Shown: piece by piece, positions 16,556-24,018 of the stretch | Layout: every line of letters starts with the position of its first letter | Position numbering within the stretch: position 1 is the first letter of the stretch | Source of the DNA: Lachnospiraceae bacterium | Lineage (GTDB): Bacteria > Bacillota > Clostridia > Lachnospirales > Lachnospiraceae | Assembly: GCA_016294075.1 (NCBI GenBank) | Contig: JAEDCQ010000021.1 | Span: 1 to 30,524, forward strand | Length of the DNA stretch: 30,524 nt | Direction: 5' to 3' | Notes under the pieces: model-generated | Seen by the model: the letters and a program-made list of their open reading frames with translations, nothing else | Database searches by the model: none | Told to the model about the DNA's origin: nothing | Position numbers and translations under genes: made by a program

Positions 16556-18925
16556 TTATTTCTTATCAATCTTCATAGTTAGTCCGATACGCTTTTTAGG
16601 CACATCTACACTGATAACCTGCACATCGACGATGTCGCCGACACTGACCGCCTCCAACGGATGCTTGATATAACGGTCGGTAATCTGTGAAATGTGAACC
16701 AATCCGTCCTGATGAACACCAATATCTACAAATGCTCCAAAATCGATTACATTTCGAACCGTTCCTTTTAAAATCATTCCCGGCTTTAAATCTTCCATAC
16801 CAAGAACATCGCTGCGCAGAATAGGCTTCGGCATATCCTCACGCGGGTCTCTTGCCGGTTTTTCCAATTCCTTTAATATATCAGTCAATGTAATCTCACC
16901 GATACCAAGCTCCTCTGCAACCTTCTTTGTATCCTTTACCTTTGAAAGTAAAGAAGAACCCGCTGCGGAAGTGTCCTTACTTTCTTTAGCCGCACCGTTT
17001 CCCTTATCCTCAAGCTCCATGCCGGAGGAAGCCAGAGCCTGTGCAAGTGCCTTTCCCATAGCAGTAGAAGTATTGCGGACAACAACCTTTTTTGTATTTT
17101 TCTTATCCTGTTTTTTCGCAGAAGGTGCTGTCTGCTTTGTCTGCGTCAGCTTCGCAGACGCTTCTGCTGCCGCTTTCTTCTGCAGTTCCTTTACATCCTC
17201 CATTGTCATGCCAAGTTTATTCAGAAGCTTTAATGTTGCTTCATAGGATTCCGGATGGACACTTGTTGCATCAAGCGGATTTGTTCCGTCCAGAATACGA
17301 AGGAAACCGGCACACTGCTCATATGCTTTCGGTCCAAGCTTATCTACTTTTAAAAGGTCGGCACGTGTAATAAAACGTCCGTTTTTCTCGCGGTATGCCA
17401 CAATATTTTTCGCAATCGTTTTGGAAATGCCCGAAATATATTCCAATAAGGAAGCGGATGCGGTATTCAAATCCACACCAACCTTATTTACGCTGTCTTC
17501 GACTACTCCGGTCAAAGATTCTCCGAGCTTTTTCTGATTCATATCATGCTGGTACTGTCCAACACCGATGGATTTCGGATCAATCTTAACAAGCTCCGCC
17601 AGAGGGTCCTGTAATCTCCTGGCAATTGAAGCCGCACTACGCTGTCCGACATCAAAATTCGGGAATTCTTCGGTGGCAAGCTTGCTTGCAGAATATACGG
17701 AAGCTCCTGCTTCATTTACAATTACATACTGCACGGGAGTATCCAGTTCTTTAATTAATTCAACAATGACCTGTTCGGATTCACGGGATGCAGTTCCATT
17801 TCCTACAGAAATTAAAGAAACATGATATTTTTTAATGAGCTTCTTTAACTCTGCTTTTGCTTCCTCTACTTTATTTTGAGGCGCGGTAGGATAAATGACC
17901 TTCGTGTCAAGCACCTTACCTGTTTCATCCACGACTGCAAGCTTGCAACCCGTACGAAATGCAGGGTCCCAGCCCAATACCACTTTGCCTGTAATCGGCG
18001 GCTGTAACAGTAATTGCTGTAAATTCTTTCCGAATACATTGATTGCGCCATCTTCTGCCTTTTCTGTTAAGTCATTTCTGATTTCTCTTTCAATTGCAGG
18101 AGCTATCAGACGCTCATAGGCGTCTTCAATAACTGCTTTTAAAACAGGTGTCGTATACGGATTGTCCTTTGTAACCACCTTCGTTTCCAGATAACGCAGA
18201 ATCCGTTCAACCGGTGCTTCGACTTTAACAGTCAAAATCTTTTCCTTCTCACCACGGTTTAAAGCAAGAACACGATGCCCTACAACCTTGCTTATCGGTT
18301 CCTCATAGTTGTAATACATTTCATATACAGACTCTGCCTTTTCATCCTTTGCAGAGCTTATCACTTTTCCTTCTTCAACCGTTGCCTGACGAATATAGCT
18401 TCGGTAATCGGCTTCATCAGAGATTCTCTCGGCAATAATATCCATTGCTCCTGAAATTGCCTGCTTTTCGTCCGCAACCTCCTTTTCTTCACTTATGTAT
18501 TTCGCAGCTTCCTTCTCAATCTCTTCTGCCGCATCCTGGGCAAGAATGTATTCTGCAAGTCCCTCTAATCCTTTTTCCTTTGCCACACTGGCTCTTGTTT
18601 TTTTCTTAGGACGGTATGGGCGGTATAAGTCCTCTACCACAACTAACGTCTGCGCTTCTTCAATCTTTTTTCTCAGTTCTTCCGTCAGTTTGCCCTGTTC
18701 TTCAATACTGCCGATTACCTGTGCTTTCTTTTCCTCCAGATTACGCAGATAATTCAGACGTTCTCCCAAATTACGAAGCTGCTCATCATTTAAGGAGCCG
18801 GTTGCTTCCTTACGGTAACGGGAGATAAAAGGAATGGTATTTCCTTCATCTATCAGCTTGACAGCTGCTTCCACCTGCCACTTTTCTACATTCAGTTCTT
18901 CTTTGATTTTTAAAATAATATCCAT
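16556..18925 (-). CDS. tex: Tex family RNA-binding transcriptional accessory protein
   Basis: A 789-residue cytosolic RNA-binding protein. The order is: Tex N-terminal helical region (WQVEAAVKLIDEGNTIPFIS near residues 16-35, then LRNLGERLNYLRNLEEKKAQ), a YqgF/RuvX-like domain (GWDPAFRTGCKLAVVD near 325), helix-hairpin-helix (ISGISKTIAKNIVAYREKNG near 505), and a C-terminal S1 domain (LKPGMILKGTVRNVIDFGAF). It is about 60-70 residues longer than common Tex proteins; the excess is a Lys/Ala/Ser-rich linker at about 585-680 between HhH and S1. ATG 18925 has AAGGAG seven bases ahead and is preferred to the frame opening at 18946. Own promoter and terminator. Confidence 0.96.
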   Translation of the reverse strand: MDIILKIKEELNVEKWQVEAAVKLIDEGNTIPFISRYRKEATGSLNDEQLRNLGERLNYLRNLEEKKAQVIGSIEEQGKLTEELRKKIEEAQTLVVVEDLYRPYRPKKKTRASVAKEKGLEGLAEYILAQDAAEEIEKEAAKYISEEKEVADEKQAISGAMDIIAERISDEADYRSYIRQATVEEGKVISSAKDEKAESVYEMYYNYEEPISKVVGHRVLALNRGEKEKILTVKVEAPVERILRYLETKVVTKDNPYTTPVLKAVIEDAYERLIAPAIEREIRNDLTEKAEDGAINVFGKNLQQLLLQPPITGKVVLGWDPAFRTGCKLAVVDETGKVLDTKVIYPTAPQNKVEEAKAELKKLIKKYHVSLISVGNGTASRESEQVIVELIKELDTPVQYVIVNEAGASVYSASKLATEEFPNFDVGQRSAASIARRLQDPLAELVKIDPKSIGVGQYQHDMNQKKLGESLTGVVEDSVNKVGVDLNTASASLLEYISGISKTIAKNIVAYREKNGRFITRADLLKVDKLGPKAYEQCAGFLRILDGTNPLDATSVHPESYEATLKLLNKLGMTMEDVKELQKKAAAEASAKLTQTKQTAPSAKKQDKKNTKKVVVRNTSTAMGKALAQALASSGMELEDKGNGAAKESKDTSAAGSSLLSKVKDTKKVAEELGIGEITLTDILKELEKPARDPREDMPKPILRSDVLGMEDLKPGMILKGTVRNVIDFGAFVDIGVHQDGLVHISQITDRYIKHPLEAVSVGDIVDVQVISVDVPKKRIGLTMKIDKK

Positions 18926-18942
18926 GCAATTTCTCCTTCTTG

Positions 18943-18973
18943 CCAAACGTTGTCAGCCATACGCAGCGTTTGG
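18943..18973 (-). other. Hairpin at the 5' end of the tex mRNA
   Basis: CCAAACG (18943-18949) and CGTTTGG (18967-18973) form a 7-bp perfect stem that can extend past one mismatch. It begins within a few bases of the predicted transcription start and ends just before the AAGAAGGAG ribosome binding site. There is no T run, so it is not a terminator; mRNA stabilisation or translational control is possible. Confidence 0.5.
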
Positions 18974-18983
18974 TTCTTTTCCC

Positions 18984-19012
18984 ATTATAAAGCACACTTT
19001 TCTTTTTCTCAA
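18984..19012 (-). promoter_or_regulatory. Promoter of tex
   Basis: On the minus strand, -35 TTGAGA (19012..19007) and a perfect -10 TATAAT (18989..18984) are 17 bp apart, about 60 bases ahead of the tex ATG. Confidence 0.75.
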
Positions 19013-19075
19013 TCAAAAAAGCGGTTTCCCATTTAAATTTTCAACCTCAATTTCCACACTTATACAAAGGGTTCA

Positions 19076-19104
19076 TTGTACATTTACTATGAAAGTGTTA
19101 TACT
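19076..19104 (+). promoter_or_regulatory. Promoter of the three-gene plus-strand cassette
   Basis: -35 TTGTAC (19076-19081) and -10 TATACT (19099-19104) are 17 bp apart. Transcription would start near 19111, too close to an ATG at 19117 for a normal leader, which favours the internal start at 19183 for the first gene. Confidence 0.7.
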
Positions 19105-19182
19105 AGGATTATCAAAATGCAAAAGAAAAGAAGAATTAACATATATTTACGAAGCCGTTTTGACGGCAGATTGCGAGGAATC

Positions 19183-19707
19183 ATGGAACAGGACAGACCC
19201 TCAGTTTATCCGTATTATAATCGACCGGACAGGTCAATAGATGGAAATGTACCCCCAGACGGTAGCCGCCCGCAGCCTCTGCCGCCCAATGGTTTTGCAC
19301 GTGCTGCAAAGGTACTTGGTATTATTGCCCTCGTTTCTGTCTTTACCTTTACGGTATACCCACCTCTTATTTTTGGAGCACTCGCCATTATACTTGCGCT
19401 TCTTTCAAGAGGCTCTTCCCTGAAAATGCATCCGAGTGCCAAAACCGGCGCACAGACTGCCGCTATCGCATTCGGTGTTGATATTACCCTTGTTGCCGCC
19501 TGCTTTATGCTTATTTTCGGCAGTCCTGTCTTTTTTGAAGACTTTAATAAAACATATGAAGAAATATACGGCATGACTTTTCAGGAAATGATGGAAGGCA
19601 TACAAAACGGTACCTTGGATTATGATGATATCTATGAAAACGTATATGAAAACATGTATGACAGTATATATGAGGATATAGAAGATATGTATCCGGATAT
19701 ATATTAA
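19183..19707 (+). CDS. Membrane protein with Tyr/Asp/Glu repeat tail, unknown function
   Basis: A 174-residue protein if started at ATG 19183; the frame extends back to 19117, but that leaves almost no leader after the promoter. The GAGG ahead of 19183 is close (4-6 bases), so the start is not certain. It has a Pro-rich hydrophilic N-terminus, a long hydrophobic stretch at about residues 41-74 and a second at about 90-113, giving a DUF4190-like two-helix core. The last 35 residues are an acidic tyrosine-rich tail of repeated IYE/MYD-type units (YDDIYENVYENMYDSIYEDI), ending in PDIY. I do not recognise a function. It is followed 57 bases later by the HExxH gene on the same strand. Confidence 0.75.
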   Translation: MEQDRPSVYPYYNRPDRSIDGNVPPDGSRPQPLPPNGFARAAKVLGIIALVSVFTFTVYPPLIFGALAIILALLSRGSSLKMHPSAKTGAQTAAIAFGVDITLVAACFMLIFGSPVFFEDFNKTYEEIYGMTFQEMMEGIQNGTLDYDDIYENVYENMYDSIYEDIEDMYPDIY

Positions 19708-19764
19708 ATCTGATTATTATCTTTTGATTAATCCGGTCTATATTACATGAGAAAGGAGAAATCT

Positions 19765-20220
19765 ATGAGTTATATGACTATCAGCGGTCTTTATAATCCA
19801 TCCGCAAACGGACAATACGATATGTATAAAATAAAACCGGATGATTCGGAAAAAAATCCCGGTGAAGAATGTGAGACATGCAAGAAAAGGAAATATCAGG
19901 ATGTTTCAAACGAGGCAAATGTTTCCTTCCAAACAGCAGCCCATGTTTCTCCCGCTGCAGCCGGTTCAGCCGTGCGTGCCCACGAAGGTCAGCATGTTTC
20001 AAATGCTTATAAAAAAGCTGAAACGGATAACGGAAAAGTATTGCGTGCCAGTGTGTCTATCCACACCTCTATTTGTCCGGAATGCGGTCGTTCCTATGTT
20101 TCCGGTGGTACTACACAGACGCAGATTAAATATTATAATGAAGAAAACCCCTATCAAAAAGACTTAAAGGCTTCTGATGGGATGAAATATAAAGGAATGA
20201 ATGTCAATCTGACAGCATGA
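19765..20220 (+). CDS. Putative metalloprotein with HExxH and two CxxC pairs
   Basis: A 151-residue soluble protein. Residues C36-C39 (CETC) and C104-C107 (CPEC) could form one structural zinc site. AVRAHEGQHV contains HEGQH (73-77), the HExxH zinc-protease consensus. The segments TAAHVSPAAAGSAVRAHE and ICPECGRSYVSGGTT match a conserved Firmicute family I recall as an uncharacterised putative metalloprotease related to SprA; that link is from memory. No signal peptide is seen. AAGGAG lies six bases before the ATG at 19765, so the longer frame from 19747, which would bury this site, is rejected. Its stop lies 8 bases before the next start. Confidence 0.8.
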   Translation: MSYMTISGLYNPSANGQYDMYKIKPDDSEKNPGEECETCKKRKYQDVSNEANVSFQTAAHVSPAAAGSAVRAHEGQHVSNAYKKAETDNGKVLRASVSIHTSICPECGRSYVSGGTTQTQIKYYNEENPYQKDLKASDGMKYKGMNVNLTA

Positions 20221-20228
20221 GGTACAAA

Positions 20229-20957
20229 ATGAATTCATATAAAAGCACAACAGAATTAAAGTCCATCGCACGAGGTCTTCTTTTAGGAAAATACAGTGTA
20301 TATATTGCTGCTATGGCAATTATAGAAATGATTATTTTTGCCGTTACGCTAATTGTTTCCCTCGCACTTCCGACCGGCTCTGTCTGGGGGATGCTTTTAA
20401 ATTTAGCTATTTCCCTGATTATTGAGCTGATTACCGCTGTTCTTTCAATCGGACTGATTTATTTCACATTAAATATATGTCGTAACCGGGCTTATAAAAT
20501 GAATGACGTTTTCTATGGCTTTTCTTCTCATCCGGATAAAGCCATCATCTGCAAATTCGTATTTTTGGCAGGTGAACTTATCTGCCTGCTTCCTGCCATT
20601 TTATTTTCTGCTTTATACTATATTACAGAAAATCCCGCACTAATGATTGTGCTTGCACTACTGCTTATAATCGGTGGTTCTGTTATTATTTTTCTGCACC
20701 TTAACTATGGTTTTGTTTTCTACACCCTATTGGATTATCCAAATGCTTCTGTTATGCAGCTTTTCCGTTACTGCGGCGACATTATGCGTGGACACCGTAT
20801 AAAACTGTTCTATCTGTATGCAAGCTTTCTTCCGTTATATGTATTGGGAGTTATTTCCTGCGGAATCGGATTATTCTTTGTAATACCCTATCAAAAGGTT
20901 TCTATTGCACAGTTTTATCTGGATGTGTTTTATGTAAATGACGAAGAATCCGCATAA
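20229..20957 (+). CDS. DUF975-like integral membrane protein
   Basis: A 242-residue protein with about five to six membrane helices. The start SYKSTTELKSIARGLLLGKY, the CRNRAYKMNDVFYGF stretch and the ending IPYQKVSIAQFYLDV follow the general DUF975 pattern. The family has no established function. ATG 20229 has GAGG six bases ahead; an in-frame ATG at 20217 overlaps the preceding stop. It is the last gene of the plus-strand cassette, and its 3' end overlaps the convergent HAD gene by 56 bases. Confidence 0.82.
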   Translation: MNSYKSTTELKSIARGLLLGKYSVYIAAMAIIEMIIFAVTLIVSLALPTGSVWGMLLNLAISLIIELITAVLSIGLIYFTLNICRNRAYKMNDVFYGFSSHPDKAIICKFVFLAGELICLLPAILFSALYYITENPALMIVLALLLIIGGSVIIFLHLNYGFVFYTLLDYPNASVMQLFRYCGDIMRGHRIKLFYLYASFLPLYVLGVISCGIGLFFVIPYQKVSIAQFYLDVFYVNDEESA

Positions 20958-21711
20958 CACCGTCCTCATCATTGGATGGTGCAATATATTTTGCAATCGC
21001 CTTTAAATCCGGATGGCCGTTACTCATGGCATAACTTTCTCCACACTCCTGTAACAACGTATAATCGTTCAGATAGTCACCAAATGCAGTGGAATTTTCC
21101 TTTGTGATTCCTAAACGCTTTTGCACAATTTTAAGTGCATCTCCTTTGCTTGCTGACTTATTGGATATATCAATCCAATCACTGCCTGATAAAACAACTG
21201 CCAAATCATCACTCAAATTAGGGAAGCAGTTATATAAGGCTTCCGCATCATGATTTTTCACATAAATGGCAACTTTTACAATACTATCTTTCTTTATACA
21301 GTCAACCGGATTCTCCACTGTTTTTAGCCGGGCATAATAATTGCCTGTTTCCTTGTATACCTCATCTGTTGTCGTTTGCATATAAGCTGCCTTTACTCCG
21401 CAAAGAATCATGACGACGTTCGGCAATGTTTCAATATAAGTAATACATCTCTGCAAGTTTTCATCCGAAAGCACATTTTTATAGACAGCCTCTCCTTTTT
21501 CAAAAACAAGCCCTCCGTTATCACAAATAAAAACTAACTGTTCTGCAATCTCCGAAAACATATTTTGAAGAGTATAAAACTGCCTGCCGCTTGCGATAAT
21601 CGTTTGAATCTGTGGATGCGATTTCACCCATGGGATAAAGTCAGGTGGTAATCTCTTTTTTGAGTCCAATAAAGTTCCATCCATATCAATTGCTACTATT
21701 TGCTTTATCAT
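20902..21711 (-). CDS. HAD-superfamily Cof-type sugar-phosphate phosphatase
   Basis: A 269-residue cytosolic hydrolase of the Cof/HAD-IIB group. Motif I is AIDMDGTLLDS (nucleophile D8, acid D10), motif II IIASGR, motif III the Lys in SASKGDALK, and motif IV GDYLNDYTLL. The cap domain lies between II and III. I start it at ATG 21711, immediately before MIKQIVAIDMDG; the open frame continues about 65 codons further upstream with unrelated-looking sequence. The Shine-Dalgarno at 21711 is weak. The substrate is likely a small phosphorylated metabolite. It overlaps the convergent DUF975 gene, with no terminator visible between them. Confidence 0.9.
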   Translation of the reverse strand: MIKQIVAIDMDGTLLDSKKRLPPDFIPWVKSHPQIQTIIASGRQFYTLQNMFSEIAEQLVFICDNGGLVFEKGEAVYKNVLSDENLQRCITYIETLPNVVMILCGVKAAYMQTTTDEVYKETGNYYARLKTVENPVDCIKKDSIVKVAIYVKNHDAEALYNCFPNLSDDLAVVLSGSDWIDISNKSASKGDALKIVQKRLGITKENSTAFGDYLNDYTLLQECGESYAMSNGHPDLKAIAKYIAPSNDEDGVMRILRHLHKTHPDKTVQ

Positions 21712-21906
21712 AATTCGTTTTTCATCTTTCGCTATTTTCTCTTTTGTTCTTACTTTCTCCAGTTTCTTTCGCAATTCAAGCAGAAAAAACGGTATCAGAA
21801 TGACCATCTTTTTATCACTTAATTCTTTTGTCGATATGTTCTGCAGCTTGACTAGCAAACCGTTTCTATAGATTGTGAACGGTCGTTCTGTAAGAATATG
21901 GTATTT
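21712..21906 (-). pseudogene. In-frame coding remnant upstream of the HAD gene (possible Rpn/PDDEXK transposase C-terminus)
   Basis: From the ATPase stop codon (21909..21907) the same frame continues open without an ATG until it runs into the HAD protein. It encodes about 65 residues including LTERPFTIYRNG and KKMVILIPFFLLELRKKLEK, then a Lys/Glu-rich helix. The KK-IPFF-LE-RKKLEK pattern recalls the C-terminal part of Rpn/YhgA-like putative transposases common in this family. That identification is from memory and tentative. No start codon or ribosome binding site of its own is convincing, so I treat it as the tail of a truncated gene. Confidence 0.4.
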
Positions 21907-23139
21907 CTACCCAAAAAGTTCGCCCTCCACCATAAACTCCGGAATATTTTTGTGTACAATTCCATTACGTTTCTGAATCATATCATTTCTCGTAAGCACA
22001 TATTTCGGATAATTATCTAAGACAGATTCTAATGGTGCATATTCTCTATCCTCAGTTTCCCTACTTGCCATTATTGTCATAGAAACCTGCACATAGATAT
22101 AATCCATAGCATGACCACGCATAATAAAATCACATTCCAATTTTCCAATCCTTCCGATGCTTATTTCATATCCTTTTGACATTGCGTAATTGTATACTAC
22201 ATTTTCCAAAGCAGGGCCGTAGTTAATCCTATTATCCATATTGGTCGCAAAATAAAATCCCAAATCTGATAAATAGTATTTTTGTTCTCCGTGAATTGAC
22301 TTCTTGGATTTCAAATCAAATCTTTTACACTCATACAATATTTTTGCATCCATAAGAATCCGAATGTAACGATTCAGGGTTTCCCGTTTGATATCCATTC
22401 CAGATTTGTGTAATTCCCTCAGCATACTTGTTAAACTTGTTGTTGAACCAAAGTTATTGATCAGATATGTCTGTATCTTTTCAAATACGGACACATTCCG
22501 AATCTTCACTCTCCGTTTTATATCCTTTTCAAAAATCTCTTTTATAATACTTTTTATATATATACGCTTATCTTCCGGATTATCATAAAAAATAGTCTTA
22601 GGAAAACCTCCCTCATTCAAATATTTATCTAATTCCTCTGTAAGATTTGCACTGACACCCTTTCCGTAAAATTTCTTCATATCAACATATTCTTCAAAGG
22701 AAAGCGGCATCATTTCAAACTCTATATAACGTCCGGTAAGTTTCGTAATCAGTTCTCCACTTAATAAATAGGAGTTAGATCCTGTAATAAATATTGAATA
22801 ATCACCCTCTCCACGATAAGCATTTATGACCTCTTCAAAACCACCAACATTTTGAATTTCATCTATAAACAAATACTTCGTACCTTGAATACAATCGTAT
22901 TTTTCTATCTCGTTTTCTAATTGTTCCGGATTCTTTATCGACTTGTAACCTTTAGAATCCAAATCTAATAAAATAATATTTTCTTCTGATACACCGTACT
23001 CTATTAATTCTTCTATGATAGTTTTCATCAATGAAGATTTTCCACATCTTCTAACACCTGTTATTACTTTTATTATATCTGAGTCATGATAAAATCCTCT
23101 TATCTTTTTTAAGTAATTTTCACGTTTATATAAGACCAC
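21907..23139 (-). CDS. ATPase of the AAA_14/DUF4143 type
   Basis: A 410-residue cytosolic ATP-binding protein. Walker A GVRRCGKSS is at residues 28-36, Walker B KYLFIDEIQN near 88-97, and sensor-like FITGSNSYLLSGEL near 117-130. The C-terminal DUF4143-type region has LSDLGFYFATN, then ALENVVYNYAMSKGYEI and GKLECDFIM...YIYVQVS. The E-x-D and Q-V pattern resembles a PD-(D/E)XK nuclease fold, though activity is unproven. Translation starts at a GTG (23139..23137) with a perfect GGAGGTG seven bases ahead. Such genes are numerous and mobile in gut Firmicutes. It lies between an IS21 relic and a coding remnant. Its cellular role is unknown. Confidence 0.9.
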   Translation of the reverse strand: MVLYKRENYLKKIRGFYHDSDIIKVITGVRRCGKSSLMKTIIEELIEYGVSEENIILLDLDSKGYKSIKNPEQLENEIEKYDCIQGTKYLFIDEIQNVGGFEEVINAYRGEGDYSIFITGSNSYLLSGELITKLTGRYIEFEMMPLSFEEYVDMKKFYGKGVSANLTEELDKYLNEGGFPKTIFYDNPEDKRIYIKSIIKEIFEKDIKRRVKIRNVSVFEKIQTYLINNFGSTTSLTSMLRELHKSGMDIKRETLNRYIRILMDAKILYECKRFDLKSKKSIHGEQKYYLSDLGFYFATNMDNRINYGPALENVVYNYAMSKGYEISIGRIGKLECDFIMRGHAMDYIYVQVSMTIMASRETEDREYAPLESVLDNYPKYVLTRNDMIQKRNGIVHKNIPEFMVEGELFG

Positions 23140-23163
23140 AGCGACACCTCCATTTATATCCTT

Positions 23164-23191
23164 ATGTTACCACAAAAATTTTGTTTTTCAA
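23164..23191 (-). promoter_or_regulatory. Possible promoter of the AAA_14-type ATPase gene
   Basis: On the minus strand, TTGAAA (23191..23186) and TAACAT (23169..23164) are 16 bp apart, close upstream of the GTG start and GGAGGTG site. The -10 is weak. Confidence 0.4.
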
Positions 23192-23382
23192 GTTAAAGGA
23201 GTATTTTTTAATTATATATAAAATTATACCCCGTTAACCCATTTATTGAATATTATCTCGCTTGAGATCCATGCAAAAATGATATTTTTTTCTTGTGTTT
23301 ATCATTGATTTCACGATAAAGATCTTTTTATAGTTATTATCCGGAGTTTTACCCCAAATAAACTATAAGGAGGTCTTTTTCT

Positions 23383-23622
23383 ATGTTCAACAAAACAAAA
23401 GTGAGGAGTATTCTGGAACTTGTTGGAAAAGATTTAAGTGCAAGGGAGGTGTCAAAAGTACTTAGTGTATCCAGAAACACAGTTGCAGAAGTCCAGGCAT
23501 TATACAATGCTTCTGGAAAAGACTGGGATCCCTGTGGTGCACTTCAGCATGACAATATCTACCAGAACGTAATGCAGGATGCTGATTATCTGAAGTTTTC
23601 ACAGCAGGAGCAGGAAGATTGA
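23383..23622 (+). pseudogene. IstA N-terminal fragment (IS21-family transposase)
   Basis: A 79-residue frame with a strong ribosome binding site (AAGGAGGT) and an N-terminal helix-turn-helix, LSAREVSKVLSVSRNTVAEV, typical of IS21 IstA. Full IstA proteins have roughly 400-500 residues with a DDE domain, which is absent. The frame ends inside a perfect palindrome (23616-23634), so it is probably a deletion product. It could still make a small DNA-binding protein. The 243 bases before it hold the ATPase promoter and short AT-rich inverted repeats (AATGATA/TATCATT, 23278-23306) but no gene. Confidence 0.65.
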
Positions 23623-23634
23623 TACTATCAATCT
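23616..23634. repeat. Perfect 19-bp palindrome at the end of the istA stub
   Basis: AGATTGATA and TATCAATCT are exact reverse complements around a single C. The stop codon of the istA fragment (23620-23622) lies inside the left arm. Confidence 0.75.
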
Positions 23635-23750
23635 ACAATCTTGGTAATGTTTGTAATACATGTTGTCATAGCATGTTTCGATAGTAACTGATTATATACA
23701 AAGGTATTCTACTTTATATTATTATCAAATCCTTACCCGTTTTTGAAATG

Positions 23751-23787
23751 TTTTGCACAATCGACATTATTTTGCACACAATCGACA
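23751..23787. repeat. Two direct copies of TTTTGCACA(CA)ATCGACA
   Basis: The copies at 23751-23766 and 23770-23787 differ only by an inserted CA and are three bases apart. They form the presumed right tip of the IS21 relic. A third, partial match in reverse orientation, TGTCGAT, occurs at 23819-23825. Confidence 0.7.
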
Positions 23788-24018
23788 AAAAGACTATTGC
23801 AACTCCTCTATGTTTTTTTGTCGATATATTCTGTCATAGATATGAACTTTTCATAATCCATTCATCATTGGGAAATTTCGGTCGATTGACCGTAAGATAA
23901 TTTGATAAAAGATTTCTTCTAAATATGTTTAAGATGTTATCGGAGGCACTCCACGCACATTAAAAGCCTGTGGAATACCCCCAATTCTCTATTTTTGTTT
24001 CGTTATAAAAGAACAAAT
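23788..24018. other. AT-rich intergenic sequence, no gene seen
   Basis: Between the IS relic and the prfB stop I see no start with a ribosome binding site. Present are a small hairpin CGGTC-GATT-GACCG (23879-23892) and a weak dyad TCCAC/GTGGA around 23950-23974. No convincing terminator for prfB is visible, as neither hairpin is followed by a T run on the minus strand. Confidence 0.6.

Larger units (their letters stand above)
23261..23787 (+). mobile_element. Decayed IS21-family element
   Basis: Three signals define it. First, a 79-codon istA 5' stub. Second, at the right, two direct copies of TTTTGCACA(CA)ATCGACA (23751-23766 and 23770-23787); read inward this is TGTCGATT...TGCAAAA, like the repeated tips of IS21 elements, with TGT outermost. 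Third, a weak left counterpart, GATCCATGCAAAAATG, near 23266-23281. The rest of istA and all of istB are gone. The left boundary is approximate. Confidence 0.5.

Noticed and set aside
19117..19182. ATG 19117 as start of the Tyr-tailed membrane protein
   Set aside because: The predicted transcription start is only a few bases upstream, leaving no leader; the extra 22 residues are basic and uninformative. Kept as an alternative only.
23616..24018. CRISPR-like array suggested by the TTTTGCACA repeats and nearby palindromes
   Set aside because: Only two copies 3 bases apart, no regular spacers and no cas genes; IS21 tip repeats explain them better.
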